A stretch of DNA of 64,000 bases from Chloroflexota bacterium (GTDB taxonomy: Bacteria; Chloroflexota; Anaerolineae; Aggregatilineales; Phototrophicaceae), in contig WTGC01000106.1 of the NCBI GenBank assembly GCA_011523705.1, positions 1 through 64,000 of the forward strand, in the 5' to 3' direction. Positions 26,318 through 35,585 of this stretch are shown here, in pieces. The notes below the pieces were generated by a model that saw only the letters and a program-made list of their open reading frames with translations, was not told the origin of the DNA and did not search any database. A program made the translations under genes and the position numbers. Positions within the stretch are counted from its first letter, which is position 1. Each line of letters starts with the position of its first letter.

Positions 26318-27334
26318 CTAGTCTTCCAGCGGGATGATCGCGTCTGGCAAAATGTAAACGTTAAGCTTCTCGCCGACATTCACCGGCAGTTCGCGAACGG
26401 AAAACGACAGACGCGGGCCGAAATCGGTCGTTGCGGTCAAATCGTAACTCTCGCCGCGAAAAACGGCGGTTTCCAGCGTGACCTCTGTCGGTGTCGTATC
26501 ATCAGTCCTGCCACTTTCAAGGCGAATGCCCGAAGGATGAATCAGTATTGTAGAGCCGGTGCCCCTGCTCCCGTCGCCTGCATGGCCAAGCAGACTCGTT
26601 AATCGCCCGTCACCGGTTGTAAACACGTTGTGCAAGCCCAGGAAACGCGCGACAAAGGCGCAAGCGGGCCGCCGGTAAACCTGGCGCGGACTGCCATGCT
26701 GCCGCACACTTCCGATATTCATCACCGCAATGCGGTCGGCGACGGCGTAAGCCTCGCGATGGTCATGGGTGACGTAAATCGCGCTCAATCCAGCGCTCTT
26801 AATGATCTGACGCAGCTCGAGCGCCAGTTGATCGCGCAACTGCGCATCCAGGGAGCCAAGCGGTTCGTCGAGCATTAGCAGGCGCGGATTCGGCGCCAGA
26901 CTGCGCGCCAGCGCTACCCGCTGCTTTTGGCCGCCGGAGAGCGATGCCACATCGCGCTTGTCAAAGCCTTCCAAGCCGACGCGCTGAAGAAGCCGCTGTA
27001 CTTTCTCGCCAATCTCCTCGCGATTGAAGCCGAGTCGCTTCAAGCCATAAGCGATGTTGTCCGCGGTAGCCAGATGCGGGAATAGCGCAAAGTCTTGAAA
27101 CATCAAGCCGAATCCGCGCCGATGAACCGGAACCGCCCCTATGTCTTCGCGATCGAAGATGACGGCGCCATCATAGTCGGTCTCCAAACCGGCGATAATA
27201 CGCAACAGTGTCGTCTTGCCGCAGCCGCTGGGACCAAGCAGGCACAGGATTTCGCCCGGTTCAAGGTCCAGCGACACGTCACGAAGCGAAACGATGTCGC
27301 CATAGGCGTGCGAAACGCGCTCCAATTGAAGCAT
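26318..27334 (-). CDS. thiQ: Thiamine ABC transporter ATP-binding protein
   Basis: ATPase subunit of the thiamine importer, 338 aa. Walker A 'GPSGCGKTT', signature 'LSGGQKQRVALARSLA', Walker B 'LLMLDEPLGSLD' and H-loop 'YVTHDH' are all present. A C-terminal TOBE-like extension of about 100 residues makes it longer than E. coli ThiQ and more like PotA/FbpC-type ATPases. The track start at 27388 is too far upstream. ATG 27334 overlaps the thiP stop (TGATG), so translation is coupled. Last gene of the TPP-riboswitch operon. Confidence 0.9.
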   Translation of the reverse strand: MLQLERVSHAYGDIVSLRDVSLDLEPGEILCLLGPSGCGKTTLLRIIAGLETDYDGAVIFDREDIGAVPVHRRGFGLMFQDFALFPHLATADNIAYGLKRLGFNREEIGEKVQRLLQRVGLEGFDKRDVASLSGGQKQRVALARSLAPNPRLLMLDEPLGSLDAQLRDQLALELRQIIKSAGLSAIYVTHDHREAYAVADRIAVMNIGSVRQHGSPRQVYRRPACAFVARFLGLHNVFTTGDGRLTSLLGHAGDGSRGTGSTILIHPSGIRLESGRTDDTTPTEVTLETAVFRGESYDLTATTDFGPRLSFSVRELPVNVGEKLNVYILPDAIIPLED

Positions 27335-28998
27335 CAGAATTCGCCGACGCCGGCGATCCGCAGCCGCTCGATGATCACGAAGCCACAAGCGCAGACCAGC
27401 ATCAAAATGACGCTCATCGCCAGTGACTGTCGGTACGAGGCAAAGCCCGGATCGCCCAGCAAACGGTAAATCACCACCGGGATCGTCACGGATTCACGCT
27501 GCGCGACGAATAGCGACGCGCCGAACTCGCCCATGCTGACCGTGAATGCGAAGACTGCGCCAACCGCAATGCCCCGCCCCAATAGCGGCAGGTCAATGGT
27601 AAGCAGGGTGTCGATGGGCTTCGCGCCGAGGGTCTGCGCCGCCTCCCGCAATGATGGCGGTATCGCCCGCAAGCTGGGCAAAACGCTGCGGATCACGAAG
27701 GGCAGCGCGACCAGGGTATGCGAGACGGGAATGATCAACCAGGACGCGCGCAGATTCAAAGGCGGTTCGTCCAGCGCGATGATGAAACCGAAGCCCAAGG
27801 TGACCGCGCTCGTCGCCAGCGGCAGCATGAACAGCGGATCCAGCAGCCGCGACAGCCGTCCCCGGCGCTCGATCATGTAGGAGGCGATCAGACCCAGGCA
27901 TAAGGCAGTGAACATGGTGATCAACGCGAAACGCAGGGAATTGAATACCGCCTCGATCGGAGCGATAAACAGCAGTGAACCACGAGACTTTTCTGCCAAG
28001 CTGGCGAAATTGGCGAAGTCCAACTGACCAGCGACCAGGACCGAGCGCATGACAAGCGCAAGCAATGGCGAAAATAGCAGAATAGCAATCAGAGCGACGC
28101 AAATGCCAAGGCACAGCCGCTCCAGGGCCCTTCGAGGTCGTTTCGCGACGGAAGCGCTGCTGGCAAGCGCGAGCTGCAGTTTCTTCTGTGTGGACGTGTA
28201 GATCATCATCATGAACAGCATGCTCAAAATCTGCACCAGCGACAGCGCCGCCGCAAGTGGCAGATTGAACATATTCACCGCCTGGTAGTAAATCTGCACC
28301 TCCAGCGTGGCGAAGCGGATACCGCCCAGAATCAGAATCACGCCGAAGCTGGTAAAGGAAAAGATGAACACTAGCAGGCCAGCCGAAAGCATGGCTGGGC
28401 GAATCAGTGGCAGACGGATGTCGCGCCAGAGCGACAATTCATCCGCCCCCAGGCAGCGAGCCGCCTCTTCGACGCTGGAACCCAGCGACGACCAGTAGCT
28501 CGTCATGATGCGCAGCGCCACTGCAATGTTGTAAAAGACGTGCGCAATGATGATCATCGCCAGGCTGCGCTCGAGTTGAATCGGCTGGTACTCCAGCGAA
28601 TACAATGCCATCAGCAGATCGTTCAGCAAGCCGTTTTTGCCTAGCAAAGTTGCGAAAGCCAGCGCGACCACAACGGTCGGCAAGACAAAAGGCAGCGTCG
28701 CCAGCGAAAGCAGAAGCGACTTGCCGCGGAATTGATAGCGCGCAAAAACGAAAGCGCAGGGCGTGGCCAACAGAAGCGTGACGGCGGTCGAAAGCGCCGC
28801 TTGATAGACGGTGAAAAGGAGCGTCCCGATGTAATAGTCGCTTGACAGCAGCCGCACGAAAGCAGACAAATCTACTAGACCACCGGGACGCAGGCTGACA
28901 TCAAAAATCGACAGCAGCGGATAAACGTAAAAGATCCCGAGAAACGCCAGCGGGAGCAAAAATACGATGATCCAAAGCTCGCGCGCGCGCCGCCTCAA
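27334..28998 (-). CDS. thiP: Thiamine ABC transporter permease (fused double permease)
   Basis: Membrane subunit, 554 aa with about 12 helices in two homologous halves, as in ThiP/FbpB permeases where one chain replaces a permease pair. Each half carries an EAA-type loop: 'SSVEEAARCLGADELSLWRDI' (half one, core 'VEEAARCLGADE') and 'PSLREAAQTLGAKPIDTL' (half two). It begins 4 bp inside the end of thiB and ends overlapping thiQ. The family could also carry iron, but the TPP riboswitch upstream argues for thiamine or a precursor. Confidence 0.9.
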   Translation of the reverse strand: MRRRARELWIIVFLLPLAFLGIFYVYPLLSIFDVSLRPGGLVDLSAFVRLLSSDYYIGTLLFTVYQAALSTAVTLLLATPCAFVFARYQFRGKSLLLSLATLPFVLPTVVVALAFATLLGKNGLLNDLLMALYSLEYQPIQLERSLAMIIIAHVFYNIAVALRIMTSYWSSLGSSVEEAARCLGADELSLWRDIRLPLIRPAMLSAGLLVFIFSFTSFGVILILGGIRFATLEVQIYYQAVNMFNLPLAAALSLVQILSMLFMMMIYTSTQKKLQLALASSASVAKRPRRALERLCLGICVALIAILLFSPLLALVMRSVLVAGQLDFANFASLAEKSRGSLLFIAPIEAVFNSLRFALITMFTALCLGLIASYMIERRGRLSRLLDPLFMLPLATSAVTLGFGFIIALDEPPLNLRASWLIIPVSHTLVALPFVIRSVLPSLRAIPPSLREAAQTLGAKPIDTLLTIDLPLLGRGIAVGAVFAFTVSMGEFGASLFVAQRESVTIPVVIYRLLGDPGFASYRQSLAMSVILMLVCACGFVIIERLRIAGVGEF

Positions 28999-30047
28999 CG
29001 CAGCATGACCTCCATCCAGGCTTGAATCCAGTCTTCGCGATTCGCTTCTATATCAGCCGGTTCCACCAAGGCTGGATTCTCAGGAATCAAAGCATGCTCG
29101 GCGAACACCGGCGGCAGCATGATATCCTCCCGCACCGGGAAGACAAACATATTGAGCGGCAACTCTTCCTGGAAAGCCGGGCTCAGCATAAAATCGACGA
29201 ACTGACGAGCCGCCCCTTCGTTAGCCGCCCCAGCCAATATGCCGACGTATTCAACCTGCCGGAAGCACATATTGTCGCCGACGATTGCGCCGGTGATCGC
29301 GCCGGCAGCAGGATCTTCACTGTAGTAAACTTCCGCCGGCGGACTGCTGGCGTAGCTGACTACCATGGGTCGCGAACCCGACTCGCGGCCTGTCACCATG
29401 AACTCGCCGTAGTAGGCATCGGTCCAGCCATCGACGACAAGCAGATCGTTCTCAGCCAGATCCTGCCAGTAGTCCAGATAGTTGTAATCGCCATCGGCGC
29501 CGAATTCAGCGATGGTCGCCAGCAGAAACGCCAGCCCGGGTGAAGACGTCGCCGGGTTTTCCGCCACCAGCAATCCACGATAATCCTCTTTGGTCAAGTC
29601 GCTCAAGCTACCTGGCAGGTCGAGCTCGTTTTCTTCAAAATAGGCGATGTCATAATTGAGACAGACATCGCCAAAATCGATTGGCGTCACGCGGTAGCTA
29701 TCGTCGGGGATGAAACCCTCGCGAACAAATTCGAGCGCCGGCGATGCATAGGGCGCGAATATCTCGGCAGCCAGCGCCCGGCTCAAGAAAGTATTGTCCA
29801 CGCCGTAGAGCAGATCGCCGAGCGGATTATTCTTGCTCAAGATCGCCTGATTCACCATCTGGCCCGCGTCGCCCGAGCGCAGGATTTCGACCGATACGCC
29901 GCTGTCGGCTTCGAATGCCGCCAGCACTTCTTCGGTCATAGCGAAGCTGTCATGTGTCAAAACAACCAGCCTGTTCGCCTCTTGAGCGAAGACAGGGCAG
30001 ACAGCTACAGTGACCAGCAAAAGAGTTGAGATTGCGCGCAAAAGCAT
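28995..30047 (-). CDS. thiB: Thiamine-binding protein
   Basis: Extracytoplasmic binding protein of 350 aa with signal peptide (LLRAISTLLLVTVAVCPVFAQ). 'LVVLTHDSFAMTEEVLAAFE' and 'GDLLYGVDNTFLSRAL' are typical of ThiB/TbpA, as is 'VVDGWTDAYYGEF', where aromatic residues stack on the thiamine ring in known structures. AGGAG precedes ATG 30047. First gene of the operon, 165 nt downstream of the TPP aptamer. Confidence 0.92.
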   Translation of the reverse strand: MLLRAISTLLLVTVAVCPVFAQEANRLVVLTHDSFAMTEEVLAAFEADSGVSVEILRSGDAGQMVNQAILSKNNPLGDLLYGVDNTFLSRALAAEIFAPYASPALEFVREGFIPDDSYRVTPIDFGDVCLNYDIAYFEENELDLPGSLSDLTKEDYRGLLVAENPATSSPGLAFLLATIAEFGADGDYNYLDYWQDLAENDLLVVDGWTDAYYGEFMVTGRESGSRPMVVSYASSPPAEVYYSEDPAAGAITGAIVGDNMCFRQVEYVGILAGAANEGAARQFVDFMLSPAFQEELPLNMFVFPVREDIMLPPVFAEHALIPENPALVEPADIEANREDWIQAWMEVMLR

Positions 30048-30163
30048 AACCAGCTCCTATCGTCTTATTTGGACAGACGACCATCATGACGCATCCGCGA
30101 GAAGGACGCGCCATGACTTTACACTTGCCTGAGACTGAAGAAGCTGGATTCCGCTTAAGCAGA

Positions 30164-30197
30164 AGCCACCCCTGTCGGGGTGTGTACAGGGGTGGCT
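30164..30197 (-). terminator. Hairpin downstream of the TPP aptamer (expression platform)
   Basis: A perfect 12-bp stem (AGCCACCCCTGT / ACAGGGGTGGCT) with a 10-nt loop lies between the aptamer and thiB. On the minus strand it is followed by TCTGCTT rather than a clean U-tract, so it may be an inefficient or factor-assisted terminator. Confidence 0.6.
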
Positions 30198-30212
30198 AAA
30201 ACAAGGGTGCTG

Positions 30213-30307
30213 CAGACATCCCTACGCCAGCATTACCTGGATCAGGTTTGTGGGTCGGCATGATGACCACGCCCTCTCAGCCCGCTCGCGCGAGCTCCCC
30301 AAGTCTC
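30213..30307 (-). promoter_or_regulatory. TPP riboswitch (THI element)
   Basis: On the minus strand the conserved aptamer cores are present: GGGCTGAGAGGG and, downstream, ACCTGATCCAGG continuing TAATGCTGGCGTAGGGA. The P1 ends pair as AGAC/GTCT. It precedes thiB-thiP-thiQ. Thiamine pyrophosphate binding should lower transporter expression. Confidence 0.96.
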
Positions 30308-30328
30308 GACATATGGTCGTTGCACACC

Positions 30329-30357
30329 ATTATACTGTGCAAATACCTTCATCGCAA
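30329..30357 (-). promoter_or_regulatory. Promoter of the thiamine transport operon
   Basis: On the minus strand TTGCGA (30357-30352) and TATAAT (30334-30329) are separated by 17 bp. Transcription would start about 10-15 nt before the TPP aptamer. Confidence 0.8.
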
Positions 30358-30367
30358 CAATTTGCTT

Positions 30368-31174
30368 TCAGGACTGCAGAAGACGCGCCAAGAACTCTTC
30401 AAATCGACCGCCATGGCAGGCTTCGGTATACTCAAGAATTGTCCCGCCGGCCAAGGGGTACAGGGGATAGCAGCTGCTCGGCGCGGCGCCGCCCGGCACT
30501 GCCACCACCATATCGCAGCCGGGGCGCGGGATGATGACGCCGTCCGTCGACCGCTCCAACTGCTCAACGACGCGCTCGACCGTGGCGATGACCGTATCCG
30601 CGACATATACGAGTTCCAGGTCGATTCCCAGATTGTTGTTGATCAGCACATTACCCTGGCGATCGCCCGCCAGCCCGTGAATGACGGCTACATCGCAAGG
30701 GATCGCCGGAAAAGCCACCAACTCGTCGCCGCTGTAGGGATCAAGCACTGTCTTGACATCCGGGCGCAGCGCTGGCAAATCGGTGCCCAGCCAGGCGGTC
30801 GAAGGCAGAAAGCCGACGCCAGCGATTTGAGCGCGAATCCCCATCACGATGCTCGCTTCCGTCTCCTCGACAACCTCAAGCCGCTGCGACTGAACGAATT
30901 GCGTGAACATCGGCGCCAGGCCAAATGCCTCCAATCCGAAGTAGGCGGACCGCACTCGCTTGACAATACCAGCGCCGACCAGCAGATCCGATTCCATCCC
31001 GCCGGTGAAGCTCAGCAGAGTCAAATCCATTGGCAGCCGGCGACGCGCAAGCAGCGCTTTCACAAAACCGATCGGCCGGCGATAAAGGGTCATCCCGCCC
31101 AGCGCCAGGGTATCGCCGTTTTTCACGACCGCCGCCGCTTCTTCCAGCGGAACATAGTTGTCATTCACGCTCAA
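30368..31174 (-). CDS. CoA-transferase family protein, subunit A-like
   Basis: Class I CoA-transferase alpha-like subunit of 268 aa. 'VKNGDTLALGGMTLYRRPIGFVKAL' matches the N-terminal G-G-x region of GctA/IpdA-type proteins, and 'PCDVAVIHGLAGDRQGNVLI' is the family's V-H-x-x-x-A-D-x-x-G-N segment. It probably pairs with the subunit-B-like protein at 34749, although three opposite-strand genes lie between them. In the glutaconate CoA-transferase/IpdAB branch these proteins act on CoA thioesters in acid or sterol-ring catabolism; the substrate here is unknown. Confidence 0.82.
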   Translation of the reverse strand: MSVNDNYVPLEEAAAVVKNGDTLALGGMTLYRRPIGFVKALLARRRLPMDLTLLSFTGGMESDLLVGAGIVKRVRSAYFGLEAFGLAPMFTQFVQSQRLEVVEETEASIVMGIRAQIAGVGFLPSTAWLGTDLPALRPDVKTVLDPYSGDELVAFPAIPCDVAVIHGLAGDRQGNVLINNNLGIDLELVYVADTVIATVERVVEQLERSTDGVIIPRPGCDMVVAVPGGAAPSSCYPLYPLAGGTILEYTEACHGGRFEEFLARLLQS

Positions 31175-31315
31175 TTGGTCCCGTTCCCAGGGTCCGTCGG
31201 GCTCATTCGTTGTGGATCAACCGCTGCGCCAGCAAGCGATGGCTGTTCCGGTACGACCCGCTATTCGCCTATACTATATCGATAGGGAGACATCTGCACC
31301 TATAGGAGTCGTTTG

Positions 31316-32521
31316 ATGAAAGGCTTGCCTTCGATTCGGCGTCACTCGCGCATTGGCGGATCTTTGATAGTCATCCTGGTAGTTTTCGTCATCGGTTTCG
31401 CCGCTGGCAGCTTGTCGCAATCCCACACTGACGCGCAAGAGGGCGCGGCGCCCAATGATACCGAGCGGGCATTCGAGCCACTTTGGGATGCCGTCTCCAT
31501 CATTGAATCACGCTATGTGGACCCGGTCGACGTAGATACGCTTGTGGACGGCGCGATCAGAGGCATGGTCGATGCGCTGGGCGACGCCCATAGCGGTTAT
31601 ATTCGCCCGGACTTTTGCCCGCGCAGCCGTGACTTTTCCGGCAGATTCTCCGGCATCGGCGTGACCATCAAGACCGACGAAACAACGAACCGGATTGAAG
31701 TTGCAACTGTCATTCCCAATACGCCGGCGGAGAAAGTCGGCCTGCTGCCCGGCGATATCTTTCACGAAGTCGACGGCCAACGGGTATCGGGCTTTTCCCA
31801 AGCGGAGCTGTCGGCGATTGTCCCCGGGCCGCCTGGGACCACGGTGATAATTGTCTTTGAGCGCGGAGATGAATTCATCAGCTTCGAAATCGTGCGTGAT
31901 AGCTTTGAGTTGCCAAATGTGTCTTACGAAATTATCGGCGAGAATTTCGCCTATATTGCGATGCTGGACTTTCACGACCTCTCGCGATCGCAACTGGATG
32001 CGGCTTTGGGCGCCGTCGACATACACAATACTGGCGGGCTGATATTCGACATTCGCAATAATCCGGGCGGAACTTTGGCCAGCGCCATTGAAGTCGGCAG
32101 CGCCTTCATCGAAGACGGCGTCCTGCTGCGGCAAGTATCGCGCGAACAAAATGAGGAGGTCACCCGCGCCAGCGGCGAATACCTTGGTATCGACGTGCCG
32201 ATTGTCGTCCTGGTAGACGAAACCAGCGCGAGCGCCGCGGAAGTGATCGCCGGCGCCATGCAAGACCATGGCGTCGCCACCATCATCGGCGAGACGACCT
32301 TCGGCAAAGGCACGGTGCAGACTTTGCCCGATCTCTCAAACGGCGGCTGCCTGCGCCTCACCATACAGCGTTGGCTGACGCCTGATGGTCACTGGATCCA
32401 CAAACAGGGCATCACACCGGATATCACCGTCGAGGAGTATCGGGCTGAGCGGGTCGACGGCCGCGCTGCGGACCCGCAACTGGCGGCCGCGATTGAGTTT
32501 CTCGAATCCCAGCGCGACTAG
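31316..32521 (+). CDS. S41 family carboxyl-terminal processing protease
   Basis: Secreted or membrane-tethered serine protease of 401 aa. An N-terminal helix ('GSLIVILVVFVIGFAAGSLS') is followed by a helical region, a PDZ domain ('IEVATVIPNTPAEKVGLLPG') and the S41 catalytic core. The nucleophile Ser is in 'VDETSASAAEVIAGAM' and the Lys of the dyad in 'TTFGKGTVQTL'. A GGAG element stands 7-10 nt before ATG 31316, so I reject the TTG at 31313. CtpA-type proteases trim or degrade envelope proteins. Followed by secG about 125 bp downstream. Confidence 0.93.
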   Translation: MKGLPSIRRHSRIGGSLIVILVVFVIGFAAGSLSQSHTDAQEGAAPNDTERAFEPLWDAVSIIESRYVDPVDVDTLVDGAIRGMVDALGDAHSGYIRPDFCPRSRDFSGRFSGIGVTIKTDETTNRIEVATVIPNTPAEKVGLLPGDIFHEVDGQRVSGFSQAELSAIVPGPPGTTVIIVFERGDEFISFEIVRDSFELPNVSYEIIGENFAYIAMLDFHDLSRSQLDAALGAVDIHNTGGLIFDIRNNPGGTLASAIEVGSAFIEDGVLLRQVSREQNEEVTRASGEYLGIDVPIVVLVDETSASAAEVIAGAMQDHGVATIIGETTFGKGTVQTLPDLSNGGCLRLTIQRWLTPDGHWIHKQGITPDITVEEYRAERVDGRAADPQLAAAIEFLESQRD

Positions 32522-32646
32522 AAGGCGCCGTTATCGTATACCCGTTATGTGGCACTCATCTGTCAGTCGGTTCGCGCTAGGCAGAGCCCCTGTCAGGTGA
32601 TACAATTCAGGTGTTGCGTTCTTGAAGATTCGCGGGGAGCGGCGTC

Positions 32647-32874
32647 ATGGCGGTTGCCTTACAGATAACATCAATCGTTTTATCAATCGCGCTTATCATC
32701 TTGATTCTGTTGCAAGTCAAGGGTGGCGCGCTGGGCAGTCTGCTCGGCGGCGACGCTGGCGGCGGCATCGCGCGCACCCGCCGCGGACTGGAAAAGACGC
32801 TATTCCGCATCACCATCTTTCTTTCGATCGCCTTTCTTGGCATCGCCCTGTTCGCGGTGGCCACGCCGGGCTGA
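32647..32874 (+). CDS. secG: Preprotein translocase subunit SecG
   Basis: Small Sec translocon subunit of 75 aa with two helices (about 5-22 and 52-72). The cytoplasmic loop carries the family signature 'LQVKGGALGSLLGGD' and 'TRRGLEKTLFRITIFL'. GGGGAG lies 6-9 nt before the ATG. It is separated from yajC-secDF by about 8 kb, which is common. Confidence 0.93.
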   Translation: MAVALQITSIVLSIALIILILLQVKGGALGSLLGGDAGGGIARTRRGLEKTLFRITIFLSIAFLGIALFAVATPG

Positions 32875-32970
32875 GCCAAGCGGCCGTCTCACTAACGCAG
32901 AACCCAGTCGATGATTTCCGGACGCTCTGTCACCTTAACAGGGCGCTTTATTGGGTTTGAGTAACTCTAC

Positions 32971-34752
32971 ATGTTTCGCGGATTCCGCTGGCAATTGATC
33001 TTGTTGATTTTGGCAATCGTCGTGTTTATGACGAGCGCCATGTTTCGCCTCAGCCGGCAGCGCAGCCAACAGCAGCCGGAGGCGCCGACGCCCACTGCTG
33101 AATCTTCCCTTCCGGCGACGACCGAAGCGACCGCGGCGCCGCGCCCGGAAGCTGGCGCGACAGCCTCCCTGGAAACCGCCGCGGGACTCCCAACCGAGCT
33201 GCCTGCCGCGTACCGCGAAGGCTTGCTTGGTACAGTCCGCCGCTTGAATCCGCTATTCGCCCATTTGAATCCGGTCGATCGCGACATTTCCAGTCTCATC
33301 TTCGAGGGGCTTTTCGCCACCAATGAATATGGCGAGGTCGTCCCCCGGCTAGCCGAGCAGCTTGTCATATCCGCCGACGGCATCGCCTACGTCGTCAGAT
33401 TGCGCGACGACATCCGCTGGCAAGACGGCACGGCATTCAGCGCCGATGATGTCGTCTATACGATGTCGCTGTTGAGCAATCCCGAATACGCCGACGTCTC
33501 GCCGGACGGGGCCTTCTGGGCCACGGTCGAGACGCAGAAGCTCAGCGATTATCTGTTGCGCTTCCGCCTGGCGCAGCCACTGAGCAGCTTTCCCCATCTG
33601 TTGACGATCGGCATTCTGCCGGAACATGCGCTGCGCGGCACATCAGTGTCTCAGTTGGCGCAGCATCCCTTCAACCTCTCGCCGATTGGGACTGGTCCCT
33701 TTCAGCTGGTTGCCTTGCAGCTGGGCGCCGAGGAAGCCATCAGCACGGTGGAATTGGCGCGCTCGCCCGTATTCATGGAAAGACCGGAACCACAGGGAAG
33801 TTACTCGCTCGCCCGATTGAGCTTTCATATCTATCCGATGGCGGAGGCGGCGCTGGCTGCATACCGAGCTGGCGCGATCAACGCGCTCGCCAATATCGCC
33901 CCGCGCGACCAACTGCTCGCCTTGCCCGGAAGTCAAATCTACACGCAGGTCGCCCCCTCGACTGTCATGCTCATCTTCAATTGGAAGGAAACCCACTTCG
34001 TCGAGCGCCGCCTGCGACAGGCGCTGTCGCTAAGCCTGGATGCGCCCGAATTGATCGCAAGACGCCTGGGCGCGACGGTCGCCTATGCCGATAGTCCCTA
34101 CACACCCGGCTCTTCTATCTACCTGCCCCATCCCTTCTGGCATAGCCACGACATCGGGCAGGCGCGCGCGCTTTTGGAGGCGGCCGGCATCTTCCCAGCC
34201 GGCGATGGCGCAGGCGACAATGAAGCGGAATCGGGAGAGCCTGACTCAGCGGCGGCTCGCTTCAGCTTGCTGATAGAAGACAAGTTGCCACTGCGAAATC
34301 TGGCGCATGACATCGAGACTCAGTGGCGTCAGCTCGGCCTGGAACTTGAAATTGAGGCCGTCGGCGCAGACGAGTTCGCGAATCGGCTCGCAACTGGGCG
34401 CTTCGAGACGGCAATTGTCGAGCTGCCGGTCGGCGGGGATTTCGATCTGTATCGCTATTGGCATCCGACGCAATATGGCAGCGGGCAGAATTACGGCGCC
34501 GCCTCTGACCACGAAGTGGCCGAACTCATCGAGAAGTCGCGCCGCGAAATCTACGGCAACCGCCGCGCCGCTCTCTATCAGCAGCTGCAAGACGCCTTTG
34601 CCGAGGGGGCGATCGCGATTCCGCTCTATTATCCGCTTTTTACTTACGTGGTCAGCGAACAGATCGAGGGCCTTCAATTGGGTTTTCTGGCTTCGGCGGC
34701 CGATCGCTTCCGCGGGATCGGCGACTGGCGAATTTCCGCCCCCGCCAGCTAG
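32971..34752 (+). CDS. ABC transporter substrate-binding protein, family 5 (peptide/nickel type)
   Basis: Extracytoplasmic protein of 593 aa. An N-terminal membrane anchor ('QLILLILAIVVFMTSAMF') is followed by a Thr/Ala/Pro-rich stretch and the SBP-5 fold: 'GTVRRLNPLFAHLNPVDRDI', 'RLRDDIRWQDGTAFSADDVVYT' (core 'WQDGTAFSADDVVYT') and 'RQALSLSLDAPELI'. No lipobox; it seems to be held by an uncleaved helix. No permease or ATPase genes accompany it, so it is an orphan binding protein. It could deliver peptides to a transporter elsewhere or act as a sensor. Confidence 0.88.
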   Translation: MFRGFRWQLILLILAIVVFMTSAMFRLSRQRSQQQPEAPTPTAESSLPATTEATAAPRPEAGATASLETAAGLPTELPAAYREGLLGTVRRLNPLFAHLNPVDRDISSLIFEGLFATNEYGEVVPRLAEQLVISADGIAYVVRLRDDIRWQDGTAFSADDVVYTMSLLSNPEYADVSPDGAFWATVETQKLSDYLLRFRLAQPLSSFPHLLTIGILPEHALRGTSVSQLAQHPFNLSPIGTGPFQLVALQLGAEEAISTVELARSPVFMERPEPQGSYSLARLSFHIYPMAEAALAAYRAGAINALANIAPRDQLLALPGSQIYTQVAPSTVMLIFNWKETHFVERRLRQALSLSLDAPELIARRLGATVAYADSPYTPGSSIYLPHPFWHSHDIGQARALLEAAGIFPAGDGAGDNEAESGEPDSAAARFSLLIEDKLPLRNLAHDIETQWRQLGLELEIEAVGADEFANRLATGRFETAIVELPVGGDFDLYRYWHPTQYGSGQNYGAASDHEVAELIEKSRREIYGNRRAALYQQLQDAFAEGAIAIPLYYPLFTYVVSEQIEGLQLGFLASAADRFRGIGDWRISAPAS

Positions 34753-35585
34753 CCCGACGTTTCGCGCCGGAGAATCTCCCGCAGCAATGCCTTGCGCGCC
34801 GCGCCGCCCAAGGTTTCAAGTTTCCTCGTATCCAAGGGATCAATTTCATCGCGAAGCAGGCGCAGGTCCTCTTCGTCGGGGGGACTCGTCTCGTCCAGGC
34901 CATCAGCGACATCCAGCTCGAAGCCCGTCTTGCCCTGGATACGATCCAACTCGACGCCCGGGTGAATGCTGGTGAGGCGCATCCTGCCATCCGCCCAATC
35001 AAACTGACCCAGATCCGTAATCAAGTAACGCGGTCCGCCGCCGCGAATGCGTCCCGGCACATGCCCCATCCCGCTGATGAAGTCGATCTTGCGCGCAAAG
35101 GTCAGGCGCGAATGGCGCGGCACGTACAGGTAGGTATGATCATAATTCGGCGTGACATCAGGGATGCCGCCGCTGCCGGGCAAGCGCATGCGCGGCTTAT
35201 GGTAGTTCTTACCGAAGGCGATATTATTCAAGTTTCCCCGCTGATCCACTTGCGCCGGCCGGAAGAATTCCTTGGGCTGGAACTTGGGCAAGATCTCGGC
35301 GGCGCCAGCGGCGAATCCCAGGTGAATCAGGCCCTTGCCCACCCAGAGCGACTCGATATCGGAGACGCCCAGCGGACCCCAATCTTGCACCAGCGCTTGT
35401 CCGATCGCAGAGGTGAAGCGGGCGCTCGGCGCATGGCGGATTTTCCCCAATATCAGACCAGCGGCGACCAGCGGCGTGTTGATGCCTTGCGCCCAAACAT
35501 CGCCGTCCCGCACCTGCCTCGCGATGCAAACGCAGATTAGCTCGTCGATGGAGTAATCGCTTGGAAGCGGCAATGCCCTAGCCAC
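34749..35585 (-). CDS. CoA-transferase family protein, subunit B-like
   Basis: Subunit-B-like protein of 278 aa related to the GctB/IpdB branch. 'DGDVWAQGINTPLVAAGLIL' corresponds to the N-terminal strand-turn-helix, and 'PRYLITDLGQFDWADGRMRL' to the conserved late region. Where classical subunits have S-E-N-G with the catalytic Glu, this protein reads 'FTSAIGQAL', so the thioester-forming Glu is absent. Its start overlaps the end of tyrS by 8 bp on the same strand. The likely partner subunit A gene is 3.6 kb away on the same strand. Substrate unknown. Confidence 0.8.
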   Translation of the reverse strand: MARALPLPSDYSIDELICVCIARQVRDGDVWAQGINTPLVAAGLILGKIRHAPSARFTSAIGQALVQDWGPLGVSDIESLWVGKGLIHLGFAAGAAEILPKFQPKEFFRPAQVDQRGNLNNIAFGKNYHKPRMRLPGSGGIPDVTPNYDHTYLYVPRHSRLTFARKIDFISGMGHVPGRIRGGGPRYLITDLGQFDWADGRMRLTSIHPGVELDRIQGKTGFELDVADGLDETSPPDEEDLRLLRDEIDPLDTRKLETLGGAARKALLREILRRETSG

